DNA of 64,000 bases from Amycolatopsis pretoriensis. Lineage in GTDB: Bacteria > Actinomycetota > Actinomycetes > Mycobacteriales > Pseudonocardiaceae. Shown one piece after another: positions 29,090 to 37,371 of the stretch; within the stretch, counting starts at the first letter, position 1; the number at the start of each line of letters is the position of its first letter. The notes beneath the pieces are model-generated. The model saw nothing but the letters and a program-made list of their open reading frames with translations. It made no database searches and was not told the DNA's origin. The stretch spans positions 62,001 to 126,000 of the forward strand of contig NZ_FNUJ01000003.1 in assembly GCF_900107925.1 (NCBI RefSeq), written 5' to 3'. A program made the position numbers and the translations under genes.

Positions 29090-30133
29090 TCAGCGGGCCT
29101 CGGCCAGCGGCCGCACCAAGGCGGTCGGGTTCGCCAGGATGCGGTCGATCTCCGGCTTGTAGAAGTCGTACGCGGCTTGCGTCGACGTCTGGCGCTTGAT
29201 GACCGCGTCGATGTTCGACGAGTCCACGACCAGCCCCGGCATCCGCAACCACCCCTGCGGCAACGGCTTCTTCTCCTTCACCGACCGGATCAGCAGCGCC
29301 GTCACGACGTACCCCTTGAGGAAGTGCTCGGGGTCGATGGTGACGAAGTCGAGGCCGTCCTTGACGCCCTGCAACGTCTTCGCGTCGACGTCCGCGCCCG
29401 CGACGAGGTACTTGCCGTTCTCCGTCTGCTTGATCTTCGCGAGGTCGTAGCTGTCCGCGTCGCCGACGCCGAGGAACGCCAACGCACCGGGGTTCGCGTG
29501 CACCAGGGCCGCCCAGGCGCCGTAGTTCTGGTTGGGGTCGCTGTAGGTCTGGAACGGGCCGAGCACCTTGATCCCCGGCGCCTTCGCGGCCAGGGTCCCC
29601 TTGATACCGCGGGCGCGGCTGTCCAGCACCGGCGTCCCCGGGTTCGGCACGCCGACGACGACCGTGCCAGACGGGTTGGCGGGCAACCGCTTCAGCAGTT
29701 CGGAAGCGAGCTGGACGCCGAGGTCGTAGTTGTCGTTGCCGACGTAGAACGTGATCTTGCTGCCGTCGGTGGGCGCGGTGTCCAGCGCGACCACCGGCAC
29801 GCCGCGGTCGATCGCGGTCGCGGCCGGGCGGGTGAAGATCGGCGGGTCGAGGTTCTCCAGCACCACGCCGTCCGGGTTGGTCTGCGTGAGGTTGGTGAAC
29901 AGCTGCTGCTCGGCCGGGCCGTCGGTGTTGGGCGGCCCCACGGCCTTGAAGTCGACGCCGCCTTCGTGCTGCGCGGCGGTTTCCGCGCCTTCGACCATCT
30001 CGTGGGCGAAGTTGAGGCTGATGTTGGCGACGGCGATGCCCATCTTGAGGTTTCCGCCGCCGCCTCCGCCGGAACTACCGCACGCGGTCGCCGTCAGGCA
30101 CGCGATCAGGGCCAGGATCGGGATGCGTTTCAC
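29090..30133 (-). CDS. sugar-binding lipoprotein of the ABC transporter
   Basis: 347 residues: signal peptide with lipobox TATAC (Cys18), a Gly-rich linker, then a periplasmic-binding-protein type 1 fold (LKMGIAVANISLNFAHEMVEGAE; GVVLENLDPPIF; LDTAPTDGSKITFYVGNDNYDLG; IKVLGPFQTYSDPNQNY). This matches ribose/xylose-type solute receptors. The start overlaps the permease gene by 59 bp. Confidence 0.88.
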   Translation of the reverse strand: MKRIPILALIACLTATACGSSGGGGGGNLKMGIAVANISLNFAHEMVEGAETAAQHEGGVDFKAVGPPNTDGPAEQQLFTNLTQTNPDGVVLENLDPPIFTRPAATAIDRGVPVVALDTAPTDGSKITFYVGNDNYDLGVQLASELLKRLPANPSGTVVVGVPNPGTPVLDSRARGIKGTLAAKAPGIKVLGPFQTYSDPNQNYGAWAALVHANPGALAFLGVGDADSYDLAKIKQTENGKYLVAGADVDAKTLQGVKDGLDFVTIDPEHFLKGYVVTALLIRSVKEKKPLPQGWLRMPGLVVDSSNIDAVIKRQTSTQAAYDFYKPEIDRILANPTALVRPLAEAR

Positions 30134-31100
30134 GGGATCTCCTAGTGGACCGGCCGCGCGTGCGGCGCAGCACGCTGTCGAAGGCGACGGCGACCAGGAT
30201 CACCGCGCCGGTGGCGAACGTCGTCCAGTTGATCGGCACCTGCAGGAACACCAGGCTGGCCGCGACGGTGGTGAGGATGAGGTTGCCGAGCACCGCGCCG
30301 GGCACCGAGCCGCGGCCGCCGGCGAGCGGGGTGCCGCCGATGATGCACGCGGCGATCGCGGTCAGCTCGTAGCCGTTGCCGACGGTCGGGTCGCCGGCGG
30401 TGAAGAACGCCAGCCCGAGCACGGCCGCGACGCCGCCCATGAACCCGGACAGGCCCAGCGCGGCGATCCGCGTCCGGGCGATCGGCAGGCCGCTGAACTC
30501 GGCGGCGTCCGGGTTCGACCCGACCGCTCGCACCCGCGCCCCGAACCGGGTCCGCGTGAACACGACCGTGAGGGCGATCGTGGCCGCGAGGAGCACCCAG
30601 ACCGACGTCGGCGCGCCGGCGAAGTCGCCGCCGAGCACGCTGAAGAACGCGTGGTCCAGCGGCATGCCGCTGATCTGCTTGCCGTCGGCCAGCGCGAGCG
30701 CGGCGCCGCGGAACAGGAGCGCGGCGGCGAGGGTGACGATGAACGACGGCAGCCGCAGGTACGTCGTGATCACGCCGTTGAGGCAGCCGAGGACGGTCGC
30801 GACGAGCAGGATCGCCGGCAGCGCGAGCCACGGCGACCAGCCGTCGCGGATCAGCACCGCGCCGAGCACGATGCCGAGCGCGTACTGCCCGCCCAGCGAC
30901 AAGTCGACTTCGCGCATGGCGAGCGGGAACACCATCCCGCAGGCCATCAGGCCGACGTAGACCGAGCTCTGCGCGGTGGAGAGCAGGTTGACCGGGCGCA
31001 GGAAGTCCGGGTGCGCCAGCCCCACGACGCCCACCAGCACGGCCAGGACCAGCACGACGCCGAGTTCGTCGCGGTACCAGCGGACGGCCGGAGTGGTCAT
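30075..31100 (-). CDS. sugar ABC transporter permease (RbsC type)
   Basis: 341 residues with about ten hydrophobic segments and the family signatures MREVDLSLGGQYALG, LGCLNGVITTYLRLPSFIVTL and IIGGTPLAGGRGSVPGAVLG. The last ~24 residues (TRRSRETHPDPGPDRVPDGD) are charged and read through the ribosome site and start of the binding-protein gene in another frame. A TAG lies one base out of frame just before it, so this tail may come from a small indel. Start: ATG at 31100; a GTG at 31115 is possible. Confidence 0.85.
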   Translation of the reverse strand: MTTPAVRWYRDELGVVLVLAVLVGVVGLAHPDFLRPVNLLSTAQSSVYVGLMACGMVFPLAMREVDLSLGGQYALGIVLGAVLIRDGWSPWLALPAILLVATVLGCLNGVITTYLRLPSFIVTLAAALLFRGAALALADGKQISGMPLDHAFFSVLGGDFAGAPTSVWVLLAATIALTVVFTRTRFGARVRAVGSNPDAAEFSGLPIARTRIAALGLSGFMGGVAAVLGLAFFTAGDPTVGNGYELTAIAACIIGGTPLAGGRGSVPGAVLGNLILTTVAASLVFLQVPINWTTFATGAVILVAVAFDSVLRRTRGRSTRRSRETHPDPGPDRVPDGDRVR

Positions 31101-31204
31101 GGCCGCGAAGGTCACCAGCCGGGCGCGGGTTCGGCAAGACGCGCGTTTCGGTGGGTGAAACGGTGACCTTGTCGCGACCCGGCCCCGGCCGCCACGCTGC
31201 CGCC

Positions 31205-31945
31205 ATGCCGTCCAGCCGCGTCGCCGTGGTCACCGGGGCCGCGCGTGGGCTCGGTCAGGAGTTCGCCGTCGCGCTCGCCGGGCTGGGCCACCGCGTGGCC
31301 GGCTGGGACGTCGAGAACCAGGCCGAGACGTCCGCGCGGGTGGTCGCCGCGGGCGGGGAGTTCCTGCCGGTGACCGTCGACGTGACGCACCCCGTCGCCG
31401 TCGAAGCCGCCGTCGAGCAGGTGGTGGCTTCCTTCGGCGGGCTGCACATCGTGGTGAACAACGCCGGGATCTACCCGCCGATCGCGTTCGAAGAGACCAC
31501 TGTGGACGACTGGCGCGACGTCATGCGGCTCAACCTGGAGGGCCCGTTCCTGGTCACCCGGGCCGCGCTGCCGCACCTGCGCGCCGCCGGCTGGGGCCGG
31601 ATCGTGAACATCGTGTCGGCCGTCGTCTTCCTCGGGCCGCCGGAGCTGGTCGCCTACACGACGTCCAAGGCGGGGCTGGTCGGGTTCACGCGCGCGCTGG
31701 CCAACGCCGTCGGCCCGGACGGCATCACGGTGAACGCCATCGCGCCCGGGCTGGTGACGACCGCGACCGCCACGCGGACGACCGGCGCCGGCGGCGGGTT
31801 CGAGCGCGTCCGGGCGAGCCAGGCGGTGCCGCGCACGGGAAGCCCGGCGGACCTGGTGTCGACGCTGCGGTACGTCTGCGACGAGGGCAGCGGGTTCCTG
31901 ACCGGCCAGACGCTGAACGTCGACGGCGGGTCGGCTTTCCGATGA
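31205..31945 (+). CDS. short-chain dehydrogenase/reductase
   Basis: 246-residue SDR with NAD(P) motif TGAARGLGQE, NNAGIYPP, the catalytic Ser in IVNIVSAVVF and YxxxK in AYTTSKAGLVGF. C-terminal TGQTLNVDGGSAFR is typical. It is divergent from the sugar ABC cassette and followed by a GMC enzyme and an IclR regulator; oxidation of an imported sugar or polyol is the likely setting, but the substrate is unknown. ATG at 31205 chosen at the start of the Rossmann fold. Confidence 0.9.
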   Translation: MPSSRVAVVTGAARGLGQEFAVALAGLGHRVAGWDVENQAETSARVVAAGGEFLPVTVDVTHPVAVEAAVEQVVASFGGLHIVVNNAGIYPPIAFEETTVDDWRDVMRLNLEGPFLVTRAALPHLRAAGWGRIVNIVSAVVFLGPPELVAYTTSKAGLVGFTRALANAVGPDGITVNAIAPGLVTTATATRTTGAGGGFERVRASQAVPRTGSPADLVSTLRYVCDEGSGFLTGQTLNVDGGSAFR

Positions 31946-31963
31946 GTGCATTGAGGGGGGCGT

Positions 31964-33337
31964 GTGAGCCAGCTGCTGGGGGCCGGCGAGGCGGCCGTGG
32001 TGACGCGGGTCTGCGAGCTGCTCGTCCCCGGCTCGGCCGCCGCCCGCCCGGACCGCTACCTCGCCGCGACCCTGCCCGCTCTCTCCCCCGCCGACGAGGA
32101 CGCGGTGCACGCGGCGATCGGGGTGCTGGCCGGCGTCTCGGACGCGCGGGCGCTGGCGAGGGTGGCCGGGAGCGCCGCCGTCGACCGGTTCCGCCTGCTG
32201 GCGATCGAGGCGTTCTACGGCGACCACACCCCGCCGGGCCGGCGGGGGCCTGACCAGGCCGACGTGCTGGTCGTCGGCGCCGGCGGCGGGGCGGTCGCGT
32301 CGGTGCTGGCCGCGCGGGGAGCCGACGTGCTGCTGCTCGACAGCGGACCCGGCCGCGCCCGTTTCGTGTCCACAGTGGACGAGGAGCCGATCGGGCCGCC
32401 GGCCGCGCCCGGCCCGGCGAAGGCCGAGCGCGCGCCCGCGTCCGACGTCGCGAAGTTCCACGAGCACACCGGCCTGCTCGGCGCGGCGGGACCGTTCGGG
32501 CCGGCCGACCTCGAACCGTGGTACGACCGCCCGGTACCGGTCTCCCGGGCCCGGATGCGCCGGCGGCACGACGTCCGGCGCGTCCTGGTCGACACGTCGG
32601 GGCCGCGCCCGAAGGTCACCGGCGTCGCCTGCACGGGCGACCGCGTGCTCCGAGCCCCGGTCGTCGTGCTCGCCGCCGGTCCGCTCGCGACACCCCGGAT
32701 CCTGTTGCACACCCAGGAGTCGGCCGAGATCGACTCCCCGTCGGCCCGGTTGACCGGGCGGACGCTGGGCCTGCGCCCGGCCCGGTTGGTGTACGGCCTG
32801 CGCGCCCGGGCACCGGGCCCCCGCCCGGGCGCGGGGTTCACCGTCGAACCGGCCGAGCTGCCCGGCCCGGTCGGCTTTGCCGCGAGCCTCGTCGACCCCG
32901 CGGACCGGCCGCTGTGGGGCGGGCGGCTGGCCGAGGTCGTCGGCGGGCACCCCGGCTGGACGGGCGTGCGGGTGCCGGTCACCGACGACAACACCGCCGT
33001 CGCCGGCCTCGGCGTCGGGGACGAGGTCGTCGTGGGCAAGCGGTTCTCGACGGCCGAACGGCTTTTGCTCGCCGACGCGCTCGAGGCCGCCGTGGCGCTG
33101 CTTCGCGAGGCCGGGGCGTGTGACGTCGTGTGGAGCGGCCTGTTCGCGGCGCACCCGCAGGGCGGCGCGCCGATGGGCGACGACCCGGCGCGCTCGGTGG
33201 TGGGTCCGGACGGGCGGTCCCACGACGTCGACGGCCTGTACGTCGCCGACGCGTCGCTGCTGCCGGCCGTGCTCTCGGTGGCCCCGGACCTGACCGTGCG
33301 CGCGCTGGCCGCCAAGGTCGCCGAGGCGATCCGGTGA
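31964..33337 (+). CDS. compact GMC-type oxidoreductase with N-terminal gluconate dehydrogenase-3-like domain
   Basis: 457 residues from a GTG. Residues ~1-90 (EAAVVTRVCELLVPG, LSPADEDAVHAAIGVLAG, RFRLLAIEAFYGDH) resemble the small subunit (GLDH-3) of gluconate 2-dehydrogenase, here fused in front. An FAD motif follows (DVLVVGAGGGAVASVLAARGADVLLLD) and a GMC C-terminal part with AAGPLATPRILLHT, HPQGGAPMGDDPA and DASLLPAVLSVAPDLTV. It is much shorter than fused homologues (over 550 aa): the segment after the FAD motif lacks the GG-S-x-N signature. It may be active on a sugar acid or alcohol, or reduced in function. Confidence 0.7.
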   Translation: MSQLLGAGEAAVVTRVCELLVPGSAAARPDRYLAATLPALSPADEDAVHAAIGVLAGVSDARALARVAGSAAVDRFRLLAIEAFYGDHTPPGRRGPDQADVLVVGAGGGAVASVLAARGADVLLLDSGPGRARFVSTVDEEPIGPPAAPGPAKAERAPASDVAKFHEHTGLLGAAGPFGPADLEPWYDRPVPVSRARMRRRHDVRRVLVDTSGPRPKVTGVACTGDRVLRAPVVVLAAGPLATPRILLHTQESAEIDSPSARLTGRTLGLRPARLVYGLRARAPGPRPGAGFTVEPAELPGPVGFAASLVDPADRPLWGGRLAEVVGGHPGWTGVRVPVTDDNTAVAGLGVGDEVVVGKRFSTAERLLLADALEAAVALLREAGACDVVWSGLFAAHPQGGAPMGDDPARSVVGPDGRSHDVDGLYVADASLLPAVLSVAPDLTVRALAAKVAEAIR

Positions 33338-33390
33338 CCGCTCGGCTCACCGGCGTTGCCCCGGCGGAACCACCGGATCATCATCACGGG

Positions 33391-34161
33391 ATGACCGGCC
33401 CGCCGAAGTCCGTGCTCGCCCGCGGCCTGACGCTGCTGGACGCGTTCTCCTCGGCGGACACGACGCTGTCGCTGGCCGAGCTGACGGCGCGGACCGGGCT
33501 GCCGAAGCCGACCGTGCACCGGCTGGCCGCCGAGCTGGTCGGCTGGGGCGGCCTGGAGCGCACCGACGGCCGGTACCGGCTCGGCATGAAGCTGTTCGAG
33601 CTCGGCCAGCGCGTGCCGCGGCGGCGTGACCTGCGCGAAGCCGCGCTGCCGTACCTGGAGGACCTGTACGAGGCGACGCACGAGAACATCCACCTGGCGG
33701 TGCAGGACGGGCCGCACACGCTGTTCCTGGAGAAGGTGAGCGGCCGCCGGTCGATGCCGATCGAGTCGCAGGTGGGCGGCAAGCTGCCGCTGCACTGCAC
33801 GGCGACCGGCAAGGTGTTCCTCGCGCTCGGCGCGCCCGACTGGTTCCGCCGGGTCGCCGTCGGCGGGCTGGCGCGCTGGACGCCGCGCACGATCGTCGCG
33901 CCCGGGCGGCTGCGGCAGGAGCTGGCCCGGGCGGCGGTGAGCGGCTACGGCGTCAACCACGAGGAGTACGAGGTCGGCGTGTCGGCGGTCGCCGCGCCGG
34001 TGTTCGACGCGCGCCGCCGGGTCCTCGCGGCGCTGTCGATCACGGGCAACGCGGCGAAGCTCGACCTCGACCGGCTCGCCCCGGCGGTCCGGACGGCGGC
34101 GCTGGCGTTGTCCCGGGAGCTGGCGCTCGCGCCGGTGCGAAATCCCCTGGATCGCGGCTGA
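33391..34161 (+). CDS. IclR family regulator
   Basis: 256 residues. Winged helix at about 5-65 (SVLARGLTLLDAFSS, LSLAELTARTGLPKPTVHRLAAEL), then the effector domain with LPLHCTATGKVFLA, GYGVNHEEYEVGVSAVAAPVFD. It follows the SDR-GMC genes in the same direction and faces the sugar transporter across them, so it probably regulates this catabolic island. Confidence 0.9.
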   Translation: MTGPPKSVLARGLTLLDAFSSADTTLSLAELTARTGLPKPTVHRLAAELVGWGGLERTDGRYRLGMKLFELGQRVPRRRDLREAALPYLEDLYEATHENIHLAVQDGPHTLFLEKVSGRRSMPIESQVGGKLPLHCTATGKVFLALGAPDWFRRVAVGGLARWTPRTIVAPGRLRQELARAAVSGYGVNHEEYEVGVSAVAAPVFDARRRVLAALSITGNAAKLDLDRLAPAVRTAALALSRELALAPVRNPLDRG

Positions 34162-34183
34162 GCGGCGCCGACAGAATGGGGAG

Positions 34184-35806
34184 ATGACCTCCGCCACCGC
34201 GCTCGCGGACGAACTGCTGGACGTGCTGGGCACCTTGATGCCGCTCGAAGCGACCTTGGTGGGCATCCCCGGTCACGACGCGCAGCTGCCCGATCCGTCC
34301 GAAGCCGGGCACGCCCGGATCCGGGAGCGGGCCGCCGACGTCCTCGCCCGGGCCAGGGCCTCGGTTGATCCGGACCGGGTGACGCTCGGGGTCGTCGTCC
34401 AGCAGGCCGAGGCGGTGCTCACCCAGCTCGACGCGCGGGTCGTCGAGTTCACCCTCGCCGACCCGATGTTCGCGGTCGGTATCAGCCACCTGTCGTTCCT
34501 GCCGCAGCTGACGCCGTCCGGCGAGCAGGCGGAGGAGGACTACCTGACCCGGCTGGCCGCGCTCCCGGCGTTCTACGCGGCGCTGGCGCAGCGCCAGCTA
34601 GCCGGCCTGCGCGCCGGCCGGACACCGGTGGACCGCAACGCGCGCAACGCGGTCGCGTTCCTGGACCGGTACCTGGCGCAGGAGGAACTGTTCGCCCAGC
34701 CGCTGACGCCCGCCCGCGGCGAGCGTCGCGACCGGCTGGTGGCCGAGGCGGTCCGGCCCGCGTTGACGCGCTACCGCGAGTTCCTGGCCACCGACGTCGT
34801 CGGGCACGGCCGGGCCGACGACCGGCCGGGGCTTTGCCACCTCGAGGACGGAGCAGCGCACTACGCGGCGTTGGCGCGCATGCACACGACCACGAGCCAC
34901 ACGCCGGAGGAGCTGCACCAGCTGGGTCTCGACGTGCTCGCGGAGCTGGAGGCGGAGTACGCCGAGATCGGCGCCCGCGAGTTCGGGTTGACGGACCCGG
35001 CGGAGGTCCGCCACCGGCTTCGCACTTCCGCATCTTTCCGCTGGACGGACGCGGAGGAGATGCTCGAAGTGGCCCGGGCGGCGGTAGCCCGCGCGACGGC
35101 GGCGGCCCCGGAGTGGTTCCATCGGATCCCTCGCGCGGAGTGCGTCGTGCGAGCGGTCCCGGCGGCCGACGCGCCTCTCGCGGCCCCGGCGTACTACTTG
35201 CCGGCGGCCCTCGACGGTTCGCGCCCGGGCATCTACTTCACGAACACCCACGAGGTGCACAAGCGTGACTGGTTCATCGCGGAGACGGTGGCGTTCCACG
35301 AAGCCGTACCGGGCCACCACTTCGAGGTGTCGCTGGCCCAGGAGCTGACGGACCTGCCATTGCTGCGCCGAATCGCCCCGGTGACGGCGTACGGCGAGGG
35401 GTGGGGGTTGTATTCCGAGCGGCTGGCCGACGAGATGGGGTTGTTTTCGAGTGACTTGATGAGGTTGGGAATGGTGGCCGAGGATTCGGTCCGCGCGGCC
35501 CGGCTGGTGGTGGACACGGGCCTGCACGCGTTGGGTTGGACGCGTTCGCAGTGTGTGGAGTTCTTGCGGACGCGGACGGTGTTGAGCGAGGTGGAGGTCC
35601 AGTCGGAGACGGACCGGTATATAGAGTGCCCGGGCCAGGCGCTGGCGTACATGACGGGGCGGTTGGAGATCATGCGCCTGCGGCGGTTCGCCGCGGAGGA
35701 GCTGGGGGAACGGTTTTCTTTGAGGGACTTCCATGGTGTGGTGCTTGGGGGTGGGCCGTTGCCGTTGTCGGTTTTGGAGGAGGTGGTCCGCGCTTGGGTG
35801 GGTTGA
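34184..35806 (+). CDS. DUF885 family (predicted zinc metallopeptidase-like) protein
   Basis: 540 residues. The motif FHEAVPGHHFEVSLAQEL is the HExxxGHH-type metal site of DUF885, with YGEGWGLYSERLADEMG supplying further conserved residues and RYIECPGQALAYMTGRLEI near the end. No signal peptide, so probably cytosolic. Members are related to zincin peptidases but substrates are mostly unknown. It is 22 bp after the IclR gene and is the last gene before the repeat array. Confidence 0.85.
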   Translation: MTSATALADELLDVLGTLMPLEATLVGIPGHDAQLPDPSEAGHARIRERAADVLARARASVDPDRVTLGVVVQQAEAVLTQLDARVVEFTLADPMFAVGISHLSFLPQLTPSGEQAEEDYLTRLAALPAFYAALAQRQLAGLRAGRTPVDRNARNAVAFLDRYLAQEELFAQPLTPARGERRDRLVAEAVRPALTRYREFLATDVVGHGRADDRPGLCHLEDGAAHYAALARMHTTTSHTPEELHQLGLDVLAELEAEYAEIGAREFGLTDPAEVRHRLRTSASFRWTDAEEMLEVARAAVARATAAAPEWFHRIPRAECVVRAVPAADAPLAAPAYYLPAALDGSRPGIYFTNTHEVHKRDWFIAETVAFHEAVPGHHFEVSLAQELTDLPLLRRIAPVTAYGEGWGLYSERLADEMGLFSSDLMRLGMVAEDSVRAARLVVDTGLHALGWTRSQCVEFLRTRTVLSEVEVQSETDRYIECPGQALAYMTGRLEIMRLRRFAAEELGERFSLRDFHGVVLGGGPLPLSVLEEVVRAWVG

Positions 35807-37371
35807 GGTGGAGGAGGTCTCGAGGCTTTGCGGCGCTCACTGACGCAACGGGTGCCGGCCGAGCCAGGTCGCCTTGGCGGGCATCGGGTTCCGACCGCCG
35901 AGCCGACTCCGCGCGGGTGAGGTGGCCAATCCGAGCCGATGCGCCAAGACCGGCCCAGCCGGCCTGGGCCTCCGACCACCGGACCGGGCAGGCCGATTCC
36001 CGCTCGGGTGATGAGGCTTTGGGCTCAAGCTGATGCGCTGAGCCACGACCGGCTCGGCGAGCACCGACTTCCGACCGGGCGGGCAAGCCGAATTGCCGCC
36101 AGACGATGCGGCCGACCCAAGCCAATGCGCCATGACCGGCCCAGCCGGCCTTGGCCTCCGACCGCCGGACCCGGCAGGCCAATTCCCGCTCGAGTGATGC
36201 GGCTTTGGGCTCAAGCTGATGCACCGAGGCACGACCGGCTCGGCGAGCACCGACTTCCGACCGGGCGGGCAAGCCGAATTGCCGCCAGACGATGCGGCCG
36301 ACCCAAGCCAATGCGCCATGACCGGCCCAGCCGGCCTTGGCCTCCGACCGCCGGACCCGGGCAGACCGATTCCGCTCGAGTGATGCGGCTTTGGGCTCAA
36401 GCTGATGCACCGAGCCACGACCGGCTCGGCGAGCACCGACTTCCGACCGGGCGGGCAAGCCGAATTGCCGCCAGACGATGCGGCCGACCCAAGCCAATGC
36501 GCCATGACCGGCCCAGCCGGCCTTGACCTCCGACCGCCGGACCGGGCAACCGACTCCCACCCGGGCAATGCGACGCAGGCTCAGGCTGATGCGCGGGTTA
36601 TGGCCGGCCCGGCGGGCGCTGGCTTCCCGACCGCCGGGCTGAGCAAACCGATACCTGCCCCGGTGACATGGCCGACGCGGCGCGGGCTCAAGCCAATGCG
36701 CCAAGCCAAGACTGACCCGGCGAGTACCCCCTTCCGACCACCGGGCCGGACAAGCCGATTCCTACCCGAGTGACGTCGCCGACGCGGCGCAGGCTCAGGC
36801 TGACGCGCCGAGTTGTGGCTGGCCCGGCGGACCGGCCGGGCTGGAAGGCTGTTTCTCGGCCGTGGCGTGGCCGGTTCAAGCTCATGCGGCGAGCCAAGGC
36901 CCGCTCGGCGGCTACCAGTTTCTGGCCATTGGGTAGAGCGAACCGGTACCTGCCCAGGTGATGCGGCTGATGGCAGTGGGGGCTCAAGCCGATGCGCCGA
37001 GCTAGGCCGGCTCGGCCGGCCGGTTTCCGGCCGTCGGGCCGGGCAAGCAAGCTGATTCCCAGCCGGGTGGGCGTGGTTGATTCAAGCTGGTGCGCCGAAT
37101 GACTTGCCTGTGCCCTCACAACGGCGGGTTTACCGTGTGCGGTGCCCATGCCGGGCTGTAACTCGAGCGGGGGCCAGGCGACGGTGGCCAGGAAGCGACT
37201 TGATCGTTGCTGGCGGTGGGCGGTGGCGAGGCTGATTTGCTGACGTTGCAGAACCAGCACCGTGTCAGCAACGTTTGCCGCCTGCAGTGGCGGATCTACC
37301 GCTGGCAGGGTGAGGACGTGGGTGTAGGCCCGGAGCCTTCTGGCTGCGGGCCTTTCCCATCTTCGGTTGTC
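35807..37371. repeat. degenerate tandem array, about 14 units of ~93 bp
   Basis: No gene is supported in this 1.56-kb gap. From 35842 to about 37100 a unit of roughly 93 bp recurs. The RATGCG anchor is at 35938, 36032, 36124, 36218, 36310, 36404, 36496, 36588, 36695, 36802, 36883, 36991 and, weaker, 35842 and 37089. In the core (36032-36588) units alternate in two versions of 94 and 92 bp, making a 186-bp dimer repeated about three times at near identity; flanking units are diverged and up to 108 bp. Recurring words are ACCGGCYCGGC, TTCCGACCG, GGGCAAGCCGATT and GGGCTCAAGCY. Some units contain a small inverted repeat (GAGCC-N6-GGCTC). From about 37110 to 37325 no repeat or gene was recognised. 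Confidence 0.85.
37326..37353. terminator. hairpin between the repeat array and the HNH gene
   Basis: A 12-bp stem with one mismatch (37326-37337 with 37342-37353) and TTCT loop. On the + strand it is followed by TTTCCC, so it could end a transcript from the array; on the - strand it follows the HNH stop. Confidence 0.55.

Noticed and set aside
35670-36704. Long open frames on both strands in the repeat array as repeat proteins
   Set aside because: The frames stay open on both strands because the 186-bp dimer is a multiple of three. They lack ribosome sites and break in the diverged units.
35842-37100. CRISPR array
   Set aside because: Units are contiguous and wholly repetitive, with no short repeat/unique spacer alternation and no cas genes.
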